From Blastopirellula sp. (GTDB lineage: Bacteria; Planctomycetota; Planctomycetia; Pirellulales; Pirellulaceae): DNA of 47,287 nt. The position numbers were made by a program, and so were the translations under genes. The stretch is taken from assembly GCA_002701545.1 (NCBI GenBank), contig NZVR01000126.1, forward strand, positions 105,665-152,951, in the 5' to 3' direction. The number at the start of each line of letters is the position of its first letter. The first letter of the stretch is position 1. The notes beneath the pieces are model-generated. The model searched no databases, was not told the DNA's origin, and saw nothing but the letters and a program-made list of their open reading frames with translations. Below are positions 27,453-35,943 of the stretch, in pieces.

Positions 27453-27653
27453 ACGGAAGGGCGGCGGCGGTGATGGTCCTCGGATGAGAAGCCACGATTC
27501 GTGGTCGGCAGGCGATTGGCGGTCACGCTGGCATGGCAAATTAAGGACAGCTTGTTGCCGATCTCTGCGCAGCTTGGGAGTTCATGATGGTAGCAAGATG
27601 TCCCGGAATGTCTCCCCTCCCTGCGAGTTCGTTGGCAGTTCGAGGAAGCACCA

Positions 27654-27683
27654 CTGCCCTGCCCTGCCCTACCCTGCCCTGCC
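27654..27683. repeat. tandem CTGCC-type pentamer repeats
   Basis: Six copies of the 5-mer (TGCCC, one copy TACCC) run from 27654 to 27683, directly upstream of the def promoter. They lie in the -35 region and have no coding context. Confidence 0.6.
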
Positions 27684-27702
27684 GGTTCCGGGCCGTCTCC
27701 TC

Positions 27703-27708
27703 TATAAT
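27703..27708 (+). promoter_or_regulatory. -10 box for def
   Basis: A perfect TATAAT lies 9 nt before AGGAG (27717-27721). Transcription would begin near 27715, leaving a leader of roughly 14 nt. No good -35 box is visible because the pentamer repeat occupies that place. Confidence 0.4.
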
Positions 27709-27728
27709 CGCCAGTCAGGAGCGACATG

Positions 27729-28322
27729 ATGGAAATTGAGACCATGAAGATTGTTTATTTCCCCCATCCCGCACTACGGCACAAATCCAAGCCGATTAAG
27801 CGAGTGGACGGGGAGTTGCGAACGATTGTGCGCAAAATGTTTGATCTGATGTACGAAGCACGTGGGGTTGGCTTAGCGGCGAATCAGGTCGATCTTCCTA
27901 TCCGATTGTTTGTCGTGAATCTCGAAGCCGATCCGAATAAGGGTCAGGAAATGGTGTTCATTAATCCGGTGATCGGCAAGCCCAAGGGTAGCGAGGAAGC
28001 GGAAGAGGGGTGTCTCAGCTTGCCCGAATTGTACGGGCCGGTGATTCGTCCCAAAGAAGTGGCGATTAACGCCTACAATCTGGCCGGCGAAGAGGTCAAC
28101 GCGCGAGTCGACGGGCTGTTCGCGCGGGTGCTCCAACATGAAACAGACCATCTCGATGGCGTCATGTTTACCGATCGTATGAGTGCCACAGCAGCCGCCG
28201 ATGCTCGCCCGGCACTCGATGAGTTTGAATTCCAATTCCAGCGTCAGCAAGAGCGAGGCGAGGTCGAATCGGATGCTGCGATTGCTGAGCGTTTACATGA
28301 ATGGGAAACGCGTTACTGCTAG
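27729..28322 (+). CDS. def: peptide deformylase
   Basis: This enzyme removes the N-formyl group from new proteins in the cytoplasm, using a metal bound by Cys and two His. All three motifs are present: GVGLAANQV, EGCLSLP and QHETDHLDG. The product is 197 residues, with a helical Glu/Gln/Arg-rich tail of about 35 residues beyond the usual end (EFEFQFQRQQERGEVES). The ATG at 27729 is preferred because AGGAG lies 7 nt upstream; the ATG at 27726 would leave only 4 nt. No fmt gene is adjacent. Confidence 0.95.
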   Translation: MEIETMKIVYFPHPALRHKSKPIKRVDGELRTIVRKMFDLMYEARGVGLAANQVDLPIRLFVVNLEADPNKGQEMVFINPVIGKPKGSEEAEEGCLSLPELYGPVIRPKEVAINAYNLAGEEVNARVDGLFARVLQHETDHLDGVMFTDRMSATAAADARPALDEFEFQFQRQQERGEVESDAAIAERLHEWETRYC

Positions 28323-28609
28323 TAGGCGCCACTGCCAACGGCCAGCGACGCGATCGTGGATTTGGAAGCCACAACACGCGACAAAAAACAGTGTGGTCTG
28401 CGCTGCAAGCCATGTGTCTGCTCGGGCCAGACAGGGTGCGGACTGGGATCGCATAATGCGCGCTCCCATCGGCTCATTTCTTGACCACGCGCGTGTCTGT
28501 AGTCGCTACAATACTTCCGGCTGACCACCGGTGCGTTCCCTTAACGTCGGCAGCGATTTCCTCCGTATCCCCCCCCTGCCCTTCCGATTGTTAACGGGAC
28601 TTACCCACC

Positions 28610-31600
28610 ATGAAAATTGCTCACTGCTGGTTGCTCGCGATGATCCTCCTCTCGGCGACTTCTCTGTGTCATGCCGATGACCCTCTCATCGTTGTGGCCG
28701 AAGGGGAACGCTTTCAGGCTCGCGAAGATGACGGCTGGCAAGTTCTACATCAAGACCAAAGCTATGCGACGCAGACGTTTGGTGGCATGTGGGTAACCCA
28801 TGGTGGATTGCTGGGAGTATCGCACGAGCGACAGGATGTGACCGCGGTTCAAACAGTACAGATTCCTGAGGCAAACAGTTATCGCGTGTGGAGTAAGTAT
28901 CAGGCGCCGCCGTATTTCAACTACCTGCATCGCATTGAAATCTGGCAGCGCAATCGCAAGGTGTATTCGTTTGATTACGGGAAAGTGGCCGCCAAACGCA
29001 TGTACAGTTTCTGTGGCAAAACCGTATATGGTCTACCACCACAGCAACAGATTTGGTTTTCCTGGGGTGTCGATCACGATGCCGCAGAAGCTCCTCCCCA
29101 GCGCGTGCGGCTTGCCAAGGGACCAGCCGAAATACGTTTGATCGCGTTGCCGAATCCAGAGCCTGCTGGGGATCGTTTTGTTGACTTTGTCTTACTGACG
29201 AGCAGTCCGGATGACACCTGCATTGGCTGGGAGAAGCACGGACAGGCCAAAAGTCCGTTTACGTTTGAGGCACTACACGCGACACCCATCTACCTGCGAT
29301 TCAATAACACCACGAATCAACCGGTCAAGGCCAGCTTGTTCACACACTTTGGACATTTCACATGGCACTGCGCTCCCAAGCGTGCTGTGGTCCCGGAGCA
29401 AGTGGTGGGGCCGGGCAAGTGGAGTCCCTGGGTGAATATCAATGAAGTCGTCGAACTGGTGACGGATGAAGGATTACAAATCACCCTGGTGGGAGAGGAT
29501 GGCAAAAGCGTGATCGGCCGACCGAACACCGTCGTGCCAACCCAGATCGCTCTGGCTCCAGCCGAGAATAGGTTATTGGGAGAAGTGCCCGTGCCTCACG
29601 GCGAGACGGTGCATTTCCCCGTTGATATTGTCTGGAATCGTGAGCAGAAGTTGCAGTTGTCCAAGGACATTGCGGCAGAATTGACCAGCAAGGCACGGAC
29701 GGATTGGCGAAAAGCCTCTCCGCAGAAGCCGCAGTACATTCCCTTTTACGGCAGTTTCTCCCGCTCCGATCGGCCTTGGGCGGAAGCGTTCAAAAATACC
29801 TTGGGCTACAACACATTGTTGTCCAATAACTACAAGACACTGAAGGTAGACGGTTATCACCAGCATTTGCGTAACGAGCAGCAGATCCGAGATTTCGCTA
29901 CGAAATTGGGTGGCGAGCGAACCAACTTTCGGGTCTGTAGCTTTGGTGATGAAATCAGTCTGGGCACGATCAATTTTCAAGATCCCCAGTATGTGGAACC
30001 CTTCCGCAAGTGGCTCAAGCAAAAGCGCCTGACAGCATCCGATTTGGGTGTGTCCCCGGATCAGGCGACGCTGACCGGTAACCGACGTTTGCAATGGTAT
30101 GCACAGCAGTTTAGCGCTGAGCAACGTTTTGCGCACTACCGACGGTTGACAGGAATTGCGAAGCAGGCATTCGGTCCTCAGGTCTTGACCGGAGCGAACT
30201 ACTCACCGCACCACGACGTGATGTATTACGGAAATCATCTGCAGTGGATCGACGCATTTAAGCATCGAGCGATGAGTATGTTTTGGACGGAAGATTACAT
30301 TTTCTTTGTGCCGGAGCTACCGCAGACAATGTCGTTTCTGCTTGCCCGTGCCCAATGTGCCGTCAAGTATCACAAGCAACCGATTCACATGTACGTTATG
30401 CCGCACGCGCCGGGGCAACCTGCGGACTATTTCCGCCGCAACGTTCTGCTGTCGATTGGCGCCGGAGCCAAGCACATTGACCATTTCTGGGTGGCACCTC
30501 AGGAGAACTATTCGGAAAACTATGTGAGCTGGCAATATCCGGATACCTTTCAGGCGATCTATGAATCGACTTACGATACGGCTGCCGTGGAACCGCTGCT
30601 TCAGGACGCTCGGCGCCGTCCGGCCCGTATTGCGGTGGTGACCGGTAAGGCGACCGCGTTGAATGAAGATCACGCTCCCGTCAACGTCAGCGCCGATCGG
30701 TTTTTGCGCATGTGTCACCTGGCATCCAAGCCGGTGCAAAACATCTGTCGAAAAGATCAGCAGTTGATTTACCTCGCCTTGCGACAGGCTCAGTATCAAG
30801 TGGATCTCATTACCGAAGACGATATCATCGAAGGGAATTATCTCGATCAATATCAGGTGGTCTATTTTGCTGGCGAGTGGGTCAATGCTCGGGCTGTGCC
30901 TCGCCTGGAAAAGTGGGTTCGCGATGGCGGCGTGCTGTATGCCTCCACAGGTCTCGGCCACTTGAATCAGTACAATGAGAAAGAGTCGTCCTTGCTGGCA
31001 CTGCTAGGTGTTTCCGCCGGACCTCCTCGTAAAAATCTCTATCATCATCGGCCGTTGTGCGAGCTGCCGTTGGCCGAAGCCGTGGGGACGAGCCATGCTG
31101 ACGATTTAGATCTCGAGGCCATCGCCTTTCTTCAGCAGTTACGCCCCACCGCTCCCGATGTTCGTGTGCTGGTTCGTTGGCAGGATGGCACTGCCGCAGT
31201 CACGGAACGTGCGCTGGGTCGGGGTAAGGTGTTTGCTGTGGGCACGGCGATTGGCGCGTCATTTTGGAAGACGGCACTGCGTCCCGTCCCCTGGGCGAGA
31301 GGTGGACGTGTGAACTTGTACAACCCGGTCGATTTCCAGGAGTCTGCCTGGAGGATCATGAACCTGGGTGCGGAGGCTGCGCTGATTGATCGCCAGGTGG
31401 AATGTTCTCAGCCGTCAATTGAAAGCCTGTTATTGGATAATGCCAAAGGCACGTTGGTAACACTGATCAACTGGACTAACGAAGAAAGACTTGATGATGT
31501 TCAGGTTACGGTCAAACGTTCCCAAGCTCCGCGTGAGGTATTCAGTGTGACGCAGCAGAAGTCATTGGAATTCAACTACCGCAATGGCAAAGTTTCCTTT

Positions 31601-31645
31601 GTAACCGAGTTGCAGGCAGGAGACTTTATCATGTTGAAGCATTAA
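28610..31645 (+). CDS. secreted GH42-like glycoside hydrolase family protein
   Basis: The 1011-residue product starts with a signal peptide (MKIAHCWLLAMILLSATSL) and is exported. A beta-rich jelly-roll-like N-terminal part (to about 330) precedes a TIM-barrel-like catalytic region. FGDEISLG (Glu about 447) and FWTEDYIFF (Glu about 560) are candidate acid/base and nucleophile, in the positions expected of clan GH-A enzymes such as GH42 beta-galactosidases. A GATase-like trimerisation domain follows (YQVVYFAGEWVN at about 748, then RDGGVLYASTGLG). A C-terminal beta domain closes the chain. The next gene on the same strand begins 20 nt downstream, so the two are co-transcribed. Specificity is unknown and the glycosidase assignment is inference from motifs. 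Confidence 0.65.
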   Translation: MKIAHCWLLAMILLSATSLCHADDPLIVVAEGERFQAREDDGWQVLHQDQSYATQTFGGMWVTHGGLLGVSHERQDVTAVQTVQIPEANSYRVWSKYQAPPYFNYLHRIEIWQRNRKVYSFDYGKVAAKRMYSFCGKTVYGLPPQQQIWFSWGVDHDAAEAPPQRVRLAKGPAEIRLIALPNPEPAGDRFVDFVLLTSSPDDTCIGWEKHGQAKSPFTFEALHATPIYLRFNNTTNQPVKASLFTHFGHFTWHCAPKRAVVPEQVVGPGKWSPWVNINEVVELVTDEGLQITLVGEDGKSVIGRPNTVVPTQIALAPAENRLLGEVPVPHGETVHFPVDIVWNREQKLQLSKDIAAELTSKARTDWRKASPQKPQYIPFYGSFSRSDRPWAEAFKNTLGYNTLLSNNYKTLKVDGYHQHLRNEQQIRDFATKLGGERTNFRVCSFGDEISLGTINFQDPQYVEPFRKWLKQKRLTASDLGVSPDQATLTGNRRLQWYAQQFSAEQRFAHYRRLTGIAKQAFGPQVLTGANYSPHHDVMYYGNHLQWIDAFKHRAMSMFWTEDYIFFVPELPQTMSFLLARAQCAVKYHKQPIHMYVMPHAPGQPADYFRRNVLLSIGAGAKHIDHFWVAPQENYSENYVSWQYPDTFQAIYESTYDTAAVEPLLQDARRRPARIAVVTGKATALNEDHAPVNVSADRFLRMCHLASKPVQNICRKDQQLIYLALRQAQYQVDLITEDDIIEGNYLDQYQVVYFAGEWVNARAVPRLEKWVRDGGVLYASTGLGHLNQYNEKESSLLALLGVSAGPPRKNLYHHRPLCELPLAEAVGTSHADDLDLEAIAFLQQLRPTAPDVRVLVRWQDGTAAVTERALGRGKVFAVGTAIGASFWKTALRPVPWARGGRVNLYNPVDFQESAWRIMNLGAEAALIDRQVECSQPSIESLLLDNAKGTLVTLINWTNEERLDDVQVTVKRSQAPREVFSVTQQKSLEFNYRNGKVSFVTELQAGDFIMLKH

Positions 31646-31665
31646 CCGTTGGTCGGGGAAAACGC

Positions 31666-34140
31666 ATGTGTCCCACAACCCATCGTCGTTGTTTGTGGAT
31701 TCGTCGCAGTTGTTGGTTGCTGCTTTTCAGTTGGTTTGCGCCAGCGATTGGATCTGCCGCAGACGCTGAGAAAACATTGCAACACTTCCTGTGGTCAACC
31801 GCGCATCGTATTCCAGCGGAATTGACAAGTGAGGAGAGTGGGTACTTCTCGATTGTCGAAGGGAAAAACAAACGAATTTATGTTGGCACTGCGAAATACG
31901 GAGACAACGCGTATCTGGTCGAGTTTGATCCCGCAACCGACAAGATGAAAGTCGTGGTGGATGCTGAAAAAGAAATGGGAGTTGACCGGCGGGGATTCGC
32001 GGCACAAGCGAAGTTCCACACTCGTAATCATGTTGGCAAGAGTGGCCGGATCTATGTGGGAACTAAGCAAGGGTATCCACAAAAGGGCGAGCAGCGGACG
32101 GAATATCTGGGGGGACACCCGATGGTATACGATCCGCAAACAGGGAAGACACGCGTCTACGACATACCGGTCAAGCATCAGGGCATTATCAGTGTGACAC
32201 CGGACGAGTCTCGTGGAGTTGCTTACATCTCGACTTGTTCGGATGAGCGGCCGATCGAAAGCACGCATTTCATGATCCTAGACCTGAAGACCGGGAAGTA
32301 TCGTGATTTGCTGGACTGTCGTCACATGTACGCGTTCATTGTGGTTGACCATCGAGGGCGAGCATATCACCCGATCCTGGGAGGAGAAATCGCACGCTTT
32401 GACCCACAGACCGACAAACTACAACGGCTGAAGCAGACGATTGACGGACAGCCACCGACGGCCGAGTCGCGTTTAGCCGACCCTCAGTCTCACCCCATTA
32501 ATTGGGATATTGCACCTGATCGCAAGACGCTGTACGCCGTTGCCATGAGCGTCAATCAGCTGATCGCATACGACCTGACGGCCTCCGGTAACACGTTGCC
32601 GGGCCGCAGTCTCGGACCGCTGGTTCCCGGGGCTACCAAGACGGATTGCCGTGCGATGTGTGTCGCTGCGGATGGAACGGTGTGGGCTGGAGTCGCGGCA
32701 ACATTTCCGGGGCGAGGACAGTTCTTGCATGTGGTGCGTTGGCGGCCAGGTGACAAAACGCCCGTGGATTGTGGTCCGATCGCCATTCGCAATCCCCAAT
32801 ACGCGACGTTGACAGATGACAGTGGTAAAACCAAAAAGTGGCATCACGGTGTGTACCAACTCAAAGACGGAACGACCCTCCCGCGTTATACGGTGATGGG
32901 GATTTGTGCCGGGGCTGACGGTACGGTGTACGTTACGACTTTGTACCCGTTCACCTTGCATGAGATCCGGATTCCCAAGGTGGCCGGAGTCACCACGGAG
33001 TACCGACATAACTCACATGCAGATATGTTTTTTACACGGATGCTCATGACCGATACGCTGGATGGACAGGGTCGGTCACCCACACTCCAGTTGGCATCGC
33101 TGCATACGGACCAATTACCCTCGAACGATACCAGTCGCAAATGGTCGCGCGAGTTCGGTGTGCCGACTTTTGATTCGATCGACGGCGCTCTCACGCTCGG
33201 TACGGACAAACTGGCTGTCGACGGCGTGATGTTGATTGCGGAACATGGCAATTACCCCGAGTCAGACACGGGGCAGTTTCAATTTCCCAAACGCCGCATG
33301 TTTGCCGAAGTGGTTTCGACGTTTCGTCGTACCCAACAAGTCGCACCGGTCTTTTTTGACAAGCAGCTGTCTGACAACTGGCGCGATGCTAAATGGATTT
33401 ACGACACCGCGCGTGAGCAGAAGATTCCTGTTCTGGCAGGTTCGTCCCTGCCGCTTGTGTGGCGATACCCACCGACTGACGTCAAATCGGGGACGAAACT
33501 GAAGGAAGTCCTTGTGCTCAGTTACCATCGCCTTGACTCTTACGGATTTCACGCACTTGAGATCCTGCAATCGCTGGCCGAACGACGTGCTGGTGGGGAG
33601 ACCGGTGTGGCGAGTGTGCAATGCTTGAGTGGAGACGAGGTATGGAAAGCTGGTCAACGGGGTGTTTTCGATCGACGTCTCCTCGACGCCGCGCTCGCTC
33701 GCCTCAAAGAAAAACCCATTCCTGCCGGCCAGCGCATTGAAGATTTGGCTAAGACCCCGGATTTGATGATCGTGACCTACCGAGACGGTCTGCGGGCCTG
33801 CGTCTTGTCACTTAATTATGCCATTCTTGAATGGGCAGCCGCTTGGAGTGATGCCGAAAATCGTATCGACTCCACTCTGTTCTGGACACAAGAGCTGAGG
33901 CCGTTCATGCATTTTTCGTGGTTCTTGATGGAGATCGAGAAACTCATGTACCAGGGTCGCGCTGCGTGGCCTCTGGAACGTACCTTACTCACCTCAGGGA
34001 TGCTGGATGGCTTGCTGATCTCGCGAAGAGATGGTGGTAAAGTGATGGCCACCCCTTGGTTGAATATCCGCTATCAGAGCGATTGGACATGGCGTCAGCC
34101 ACCGTCACCACCGCCGGGACGTCCCATCACAGAACAGTAA
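31666..34140 (+). CDS. secreted beta-propeller fused to an uncharacterised C-terminal domain
   Basis: The 824-residue exported protein (signal near WLLLFSWFAPAIGSAA) has two parts. Residues about 35-480 form a beta-propeller-like series of repeated strands (IYVGTAKYGDNAYLVEFDP, IYVGTKQGYPQ, GIISVTPDESRGVAYIST, WAGVAATFPG). Residues about 510-800 carry a distinct conserved block: DGVMLIAEHGNYP (about 518), RRMFAEVVSTFRRT, APVFFDKQLSDNW, AKWIYDTARE, PVLAGSSLPLVWR. I know this block from uncharacterised single-domain proteins in acidobacteria, verrucomicrobia and planctomycetes. Here it is fused to a propeller. The gene lies 20 nt after the GH42-like gene, so it likely acts on the same carbohydrate or product. 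Function unknown. Confidence 0.65.
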   Translation: MCPTTHRRCLWIRRSCWLLLFSWFAPAIGSAADAEKTLQHFLWSTAHRIPAELTSEESGYFSIVEGKNKRIYVGTAKYGDNAYLVEFDPATDKMKVVVDAEKEMGVDRRGFAAQAKFHTRNHVGKSGRIYVGTKQGYPQKGEQRTEYLGGHPMVYDPQTGKTRVYDIPVKHQGIISVTPDESRGVAYISTCSDERPIESTHFMILDLKTGKYRDLLDCRHMYAFIVVDHRGRAYHPILGGEIARFDPQTDKLQRLKQTIDGQPPTAESRLADPQSHPINWDIAPDRKTLYAVAMSVNQLIAYDLTASGNTLPGRSLGPLVPGATKTDCRAMCVAADGTVWAGVAATFPGRGQFLHVVRWRPGDKTPVDCGPIAIRNPQYATLTDDSGKTKKWHHGVYQLKDGTTLPRYTVMGICAGADGTVYVTTLYPFTLHEIRIPKVAGVTTEYRHNSHADMFFTRMLMTDTLDGQGRSPTLQLASLHTDQLPSNDTSRKWSREFGVPTFDSIDGALTLGTDKLAVDGVMLIAEHGNYPESDTGQFQFPKRRMFAEVVSTFRRTQQVAPVFFDKQLSDNWRDAKWIYDTAREQKIPVLAGSSLPLVWRYPPTDVKSGTKLKEVLVLSYHRLDSYGFHALEILQSLAERRAGGETGVASVQCLSGDEVWKAGQRGVFDRRLLDAALARLKEKPIPAGQRIEDLAKTPDLMIVTYRDGLRACVLSLNYAILEWAAAWSDAENRIDSTLFWTQELRPFMHFSWFLMEIEKLMYQGRAAWPLERTLLTSGMLDGLLISRRDGGKVMATPWLNIRYQSDWTWRQPPSPPPGRPITEQ

Positions 34141-34152
34141 GCGGTCGATCGC

Positions 34153-35067
34153 TTAGTTGTCTGCCTTGAGAGCGGCCGGTGGCAATAATTTTTGCTCCAC
34201 CAGCCACCGCAGCGAGCCACTTTGCCAAGCGTCCCACATGGGGCCCTGATATCGGTTGAGGCCATGGCCGCCGCTGGGCAGTTCCAGGTACTCGCTGGCG
34301 ACTCCATGTTTTCGAAGTGCCTGATGAAACATCCGACTGTTTTCGGGTACGACGACGCGGTCGTCTTTGGCATGTGCCAGATAGGCGGGGGGTGTTTTCT
34401 CGGTCACTTGCAATTCGTTGGAAAACTGTTTTACGGATTCCGGTGTGCTGTCGGTTCCCAGCAAGTTTCGCTTGGATCCACGATGGGTCTGCTCGCCCAT
34501 GGTGATCACAGGGTAGACCAGCACCATAAAGTCGGGGCGACAGCTAAGGCGCCCTGTCGGGTTTGTCGCGGTAGGCTGCCCTGCGTCAAAATGGGTCCCG
34601 GCTGTCGAAGCGAGATGGCCCCCGGCAGAGAATCCAATGATGCCAATTCGGTTGGCAGCCACTCCCCACTGCTGGGCCTGCGAGCGGACCCACCGAATCG
34701 CTTGTTGGGCGTCCCGTAGCGGGACCATCGATCGTCCTTTGGGGAGTTCGTATTCCAGGACGATCCCCGTAATCCCATGCTGGTTCAGCCAACGTGCGAT
34801 GCCGTGGCCTTCTGCGCCCGTTACCAACCCGCCGTAGCCACCGCCCGGACAGATGATCATCGCCGTGCCACATGGCTTGGTGGGATGGTGGACCGTCACT
34901 GCCGCCTTGCTGGTGGGTTGGTCACCTTGCCACAACGGAGTACGTTGCGCTTGGTTGGGTTTCTCTGCAGCGGTCACGGGACCAGCCAACACGAGAGCGG
35001 TCAACACGGTTCCTCCCGCCCAAGCAGCGATCAAGCCGAATCTCTTGAGGTTTTGTTGAGACAGCAT
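34153..35067 (-). CDS. secreted alpha/beta hydrolase, acetyl-xylan-esterase/BD-FAE type
   Basis: The 304-residue exported protein (signal peptide MLSQQNLKRFGLIAAWAG...VTAAE) is a serine esterase of the family that holds bacterial acetyl-xylan and feruloyl esterases. The oxyanion motif is CPGGGYGGL. The nucleophile elbow is GFSAGGHLA. The acid is in AHAKDDRVV, and the histidine in SGGHGLN. All catalytic positions are present. The start is supported by GGGAG 9 nt upstream on the minus strand. It converges on the propeller gene with a 12-nt gap, within the carbohydrate-related region, so deacetylation of a plant or algal polysaccharide is a reasonable guess. Confidence 0.85.
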   Translation of the reverse strand: MLSQQNLKRFGLIAAWAGGTVLTALVLAGPVTAAEKPNQAQRTPLWQGDQPTSKAAVTVHHPTKPCGTAMIICPGGGYGGLVTGAEGHGIARWLNQHGITGIVLEYELPKGRSMVPLRDAQQAIRWVRSQAQQWGVAANRIGIIGFSAGGHLASTAGTHFDAGQPTATNPTGRLSCRPDFMVLVYPVITMGEQTHRGSKRNLLGTDSTPESVKQFSNELQVTEKTPPAYLAHAKDDRVVVPENSRMFHQALRKHGVASEYLELPSGGHGLNRYQGPMWDAWQSGSLRWLVEQKLLPPAALKADN

Positions 35068-35270
35068 GGCGACGGGCTCCCATTGGTGGATTCATTCTGT
35101 TGTAGCATGAACACAGCATAACCGGACTTGCCGCGAATCGGTATGGTTGCCGCCACTGGATGGATGTCATTTGCTTAGCTTGTGTTTCGCGTCGCCAGCG
35201 TGCCACCCTTGCCTTCTTGACCGGACACGTATGACGATGCTGCTGTAAGTCTTTGGCCCGTAGTGGACAT

Positions 35271-35311
35271 GGTGATCTGCGTTGCTGTGGTGGTGACCTG
35301 CGTTGCTGTGG
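35271..35311. repeat. two 20-nt direct repeats
   Basis: GGTGATCTGCGTTGCTGTGG (35271-35290) is repeated at 35292-35311 with one mismatch. It lies in the 388-nt divergent spacer between the esterase and the CoA-binding gene. The spacer also holds a GC-rich inverted repeat near 35357-35378. I see no gene in it. Confidence 0.5.
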
Positions 35312-35455
35312 TTTACGGGGTACTGGATTCTGTCGTGGTGGCAAATCCTGAGAAAGCCCCCACCTGGAGGTCTGGGGCAACATATCCTGGCGATGATTCG
35401 TTATGATCCACCATGCCCTTTGCTATACGATGACTGAATTCCCAAGAGTATCGCT

Positions 35456-35866
35456 ATGACGACTTCGTCTCCCATTGACACCTTTCTTCGAGGCCAGCGA
35501 TTTGCCGTTGTCGGAGCCTCTGTGAATCGTGAGAAATACGGGAACAAAACGCTACGTGCTTACCAGCAGCAACAGCTGGAAGTTTTCCCGATCAATCCCC
35601 GAGCCGACGAGGTGGAAGGTCTGGTCGCCTACGCCGGGCTGGAAGATTTACCAGTGACGGTTGATGGCATTTCCATCATCACTCCCCCTGCGGTGACAGA
35701 GAAAGTGGTTGACCAGGCCATCGAGTTAGGGATTCGCAACATTTGGATGCAACCGGGCGCCGAGAGCCCTGCGGCGATCGAGCGTGCGGAAGCCGCTGGC
35801 ATCAATGTGATCGCAGGTGGCCCTTGTTTGCTGGTCGTTTTACAGTTTCGTGAAGACCATGATTAA
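35456..35866 (+). CDS. CoA-binding domain protein
   Basis: The 136-residue product is a single CoA_binding_2 Rossmann domain, related to the nucleotide-binding part of succinyl-CoA synthetase alpha. Seen: FAVVGASVNREKYGNKTLRAY, then VFPINPRADEVEG, then ISIITPPAVTEKVVDQAIELGIRNIWMQPG, and AGINVIAGGPCLLV. These are the family's standard segments. Such small cytosolic proteins bind CoA or a nucleotide, but their role is unknown. The protein stands alone and looks complete. Confidence 0.9.
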   Translation: MTTSSPIDTFLRGQRFAVVGASVNREKYGNKTLRAYQQQQLEVFPINPRADEVEGLVAYAGLEDLPVTVDGISIITPPAVTEKVVDQAIELGIRNIWMQPGAESPAAIERAEAAGINVIAGGPCLLVVLQFREDHD

Positions 35867-35943
35867 CGCGTTCTTGTTGTGGACTTGCGTGAGGTGAGCC
35901 TCAACGTGTCACGCTGGCACCGCGGAAACGACTGTGGCGCCGG

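Noticed and set aside
28481-28512. TTGACC...TACAAT as promoter for the GH42-like gene
   Set aside because: The spacer is 20 nt, too long for a sigma70 promoter.
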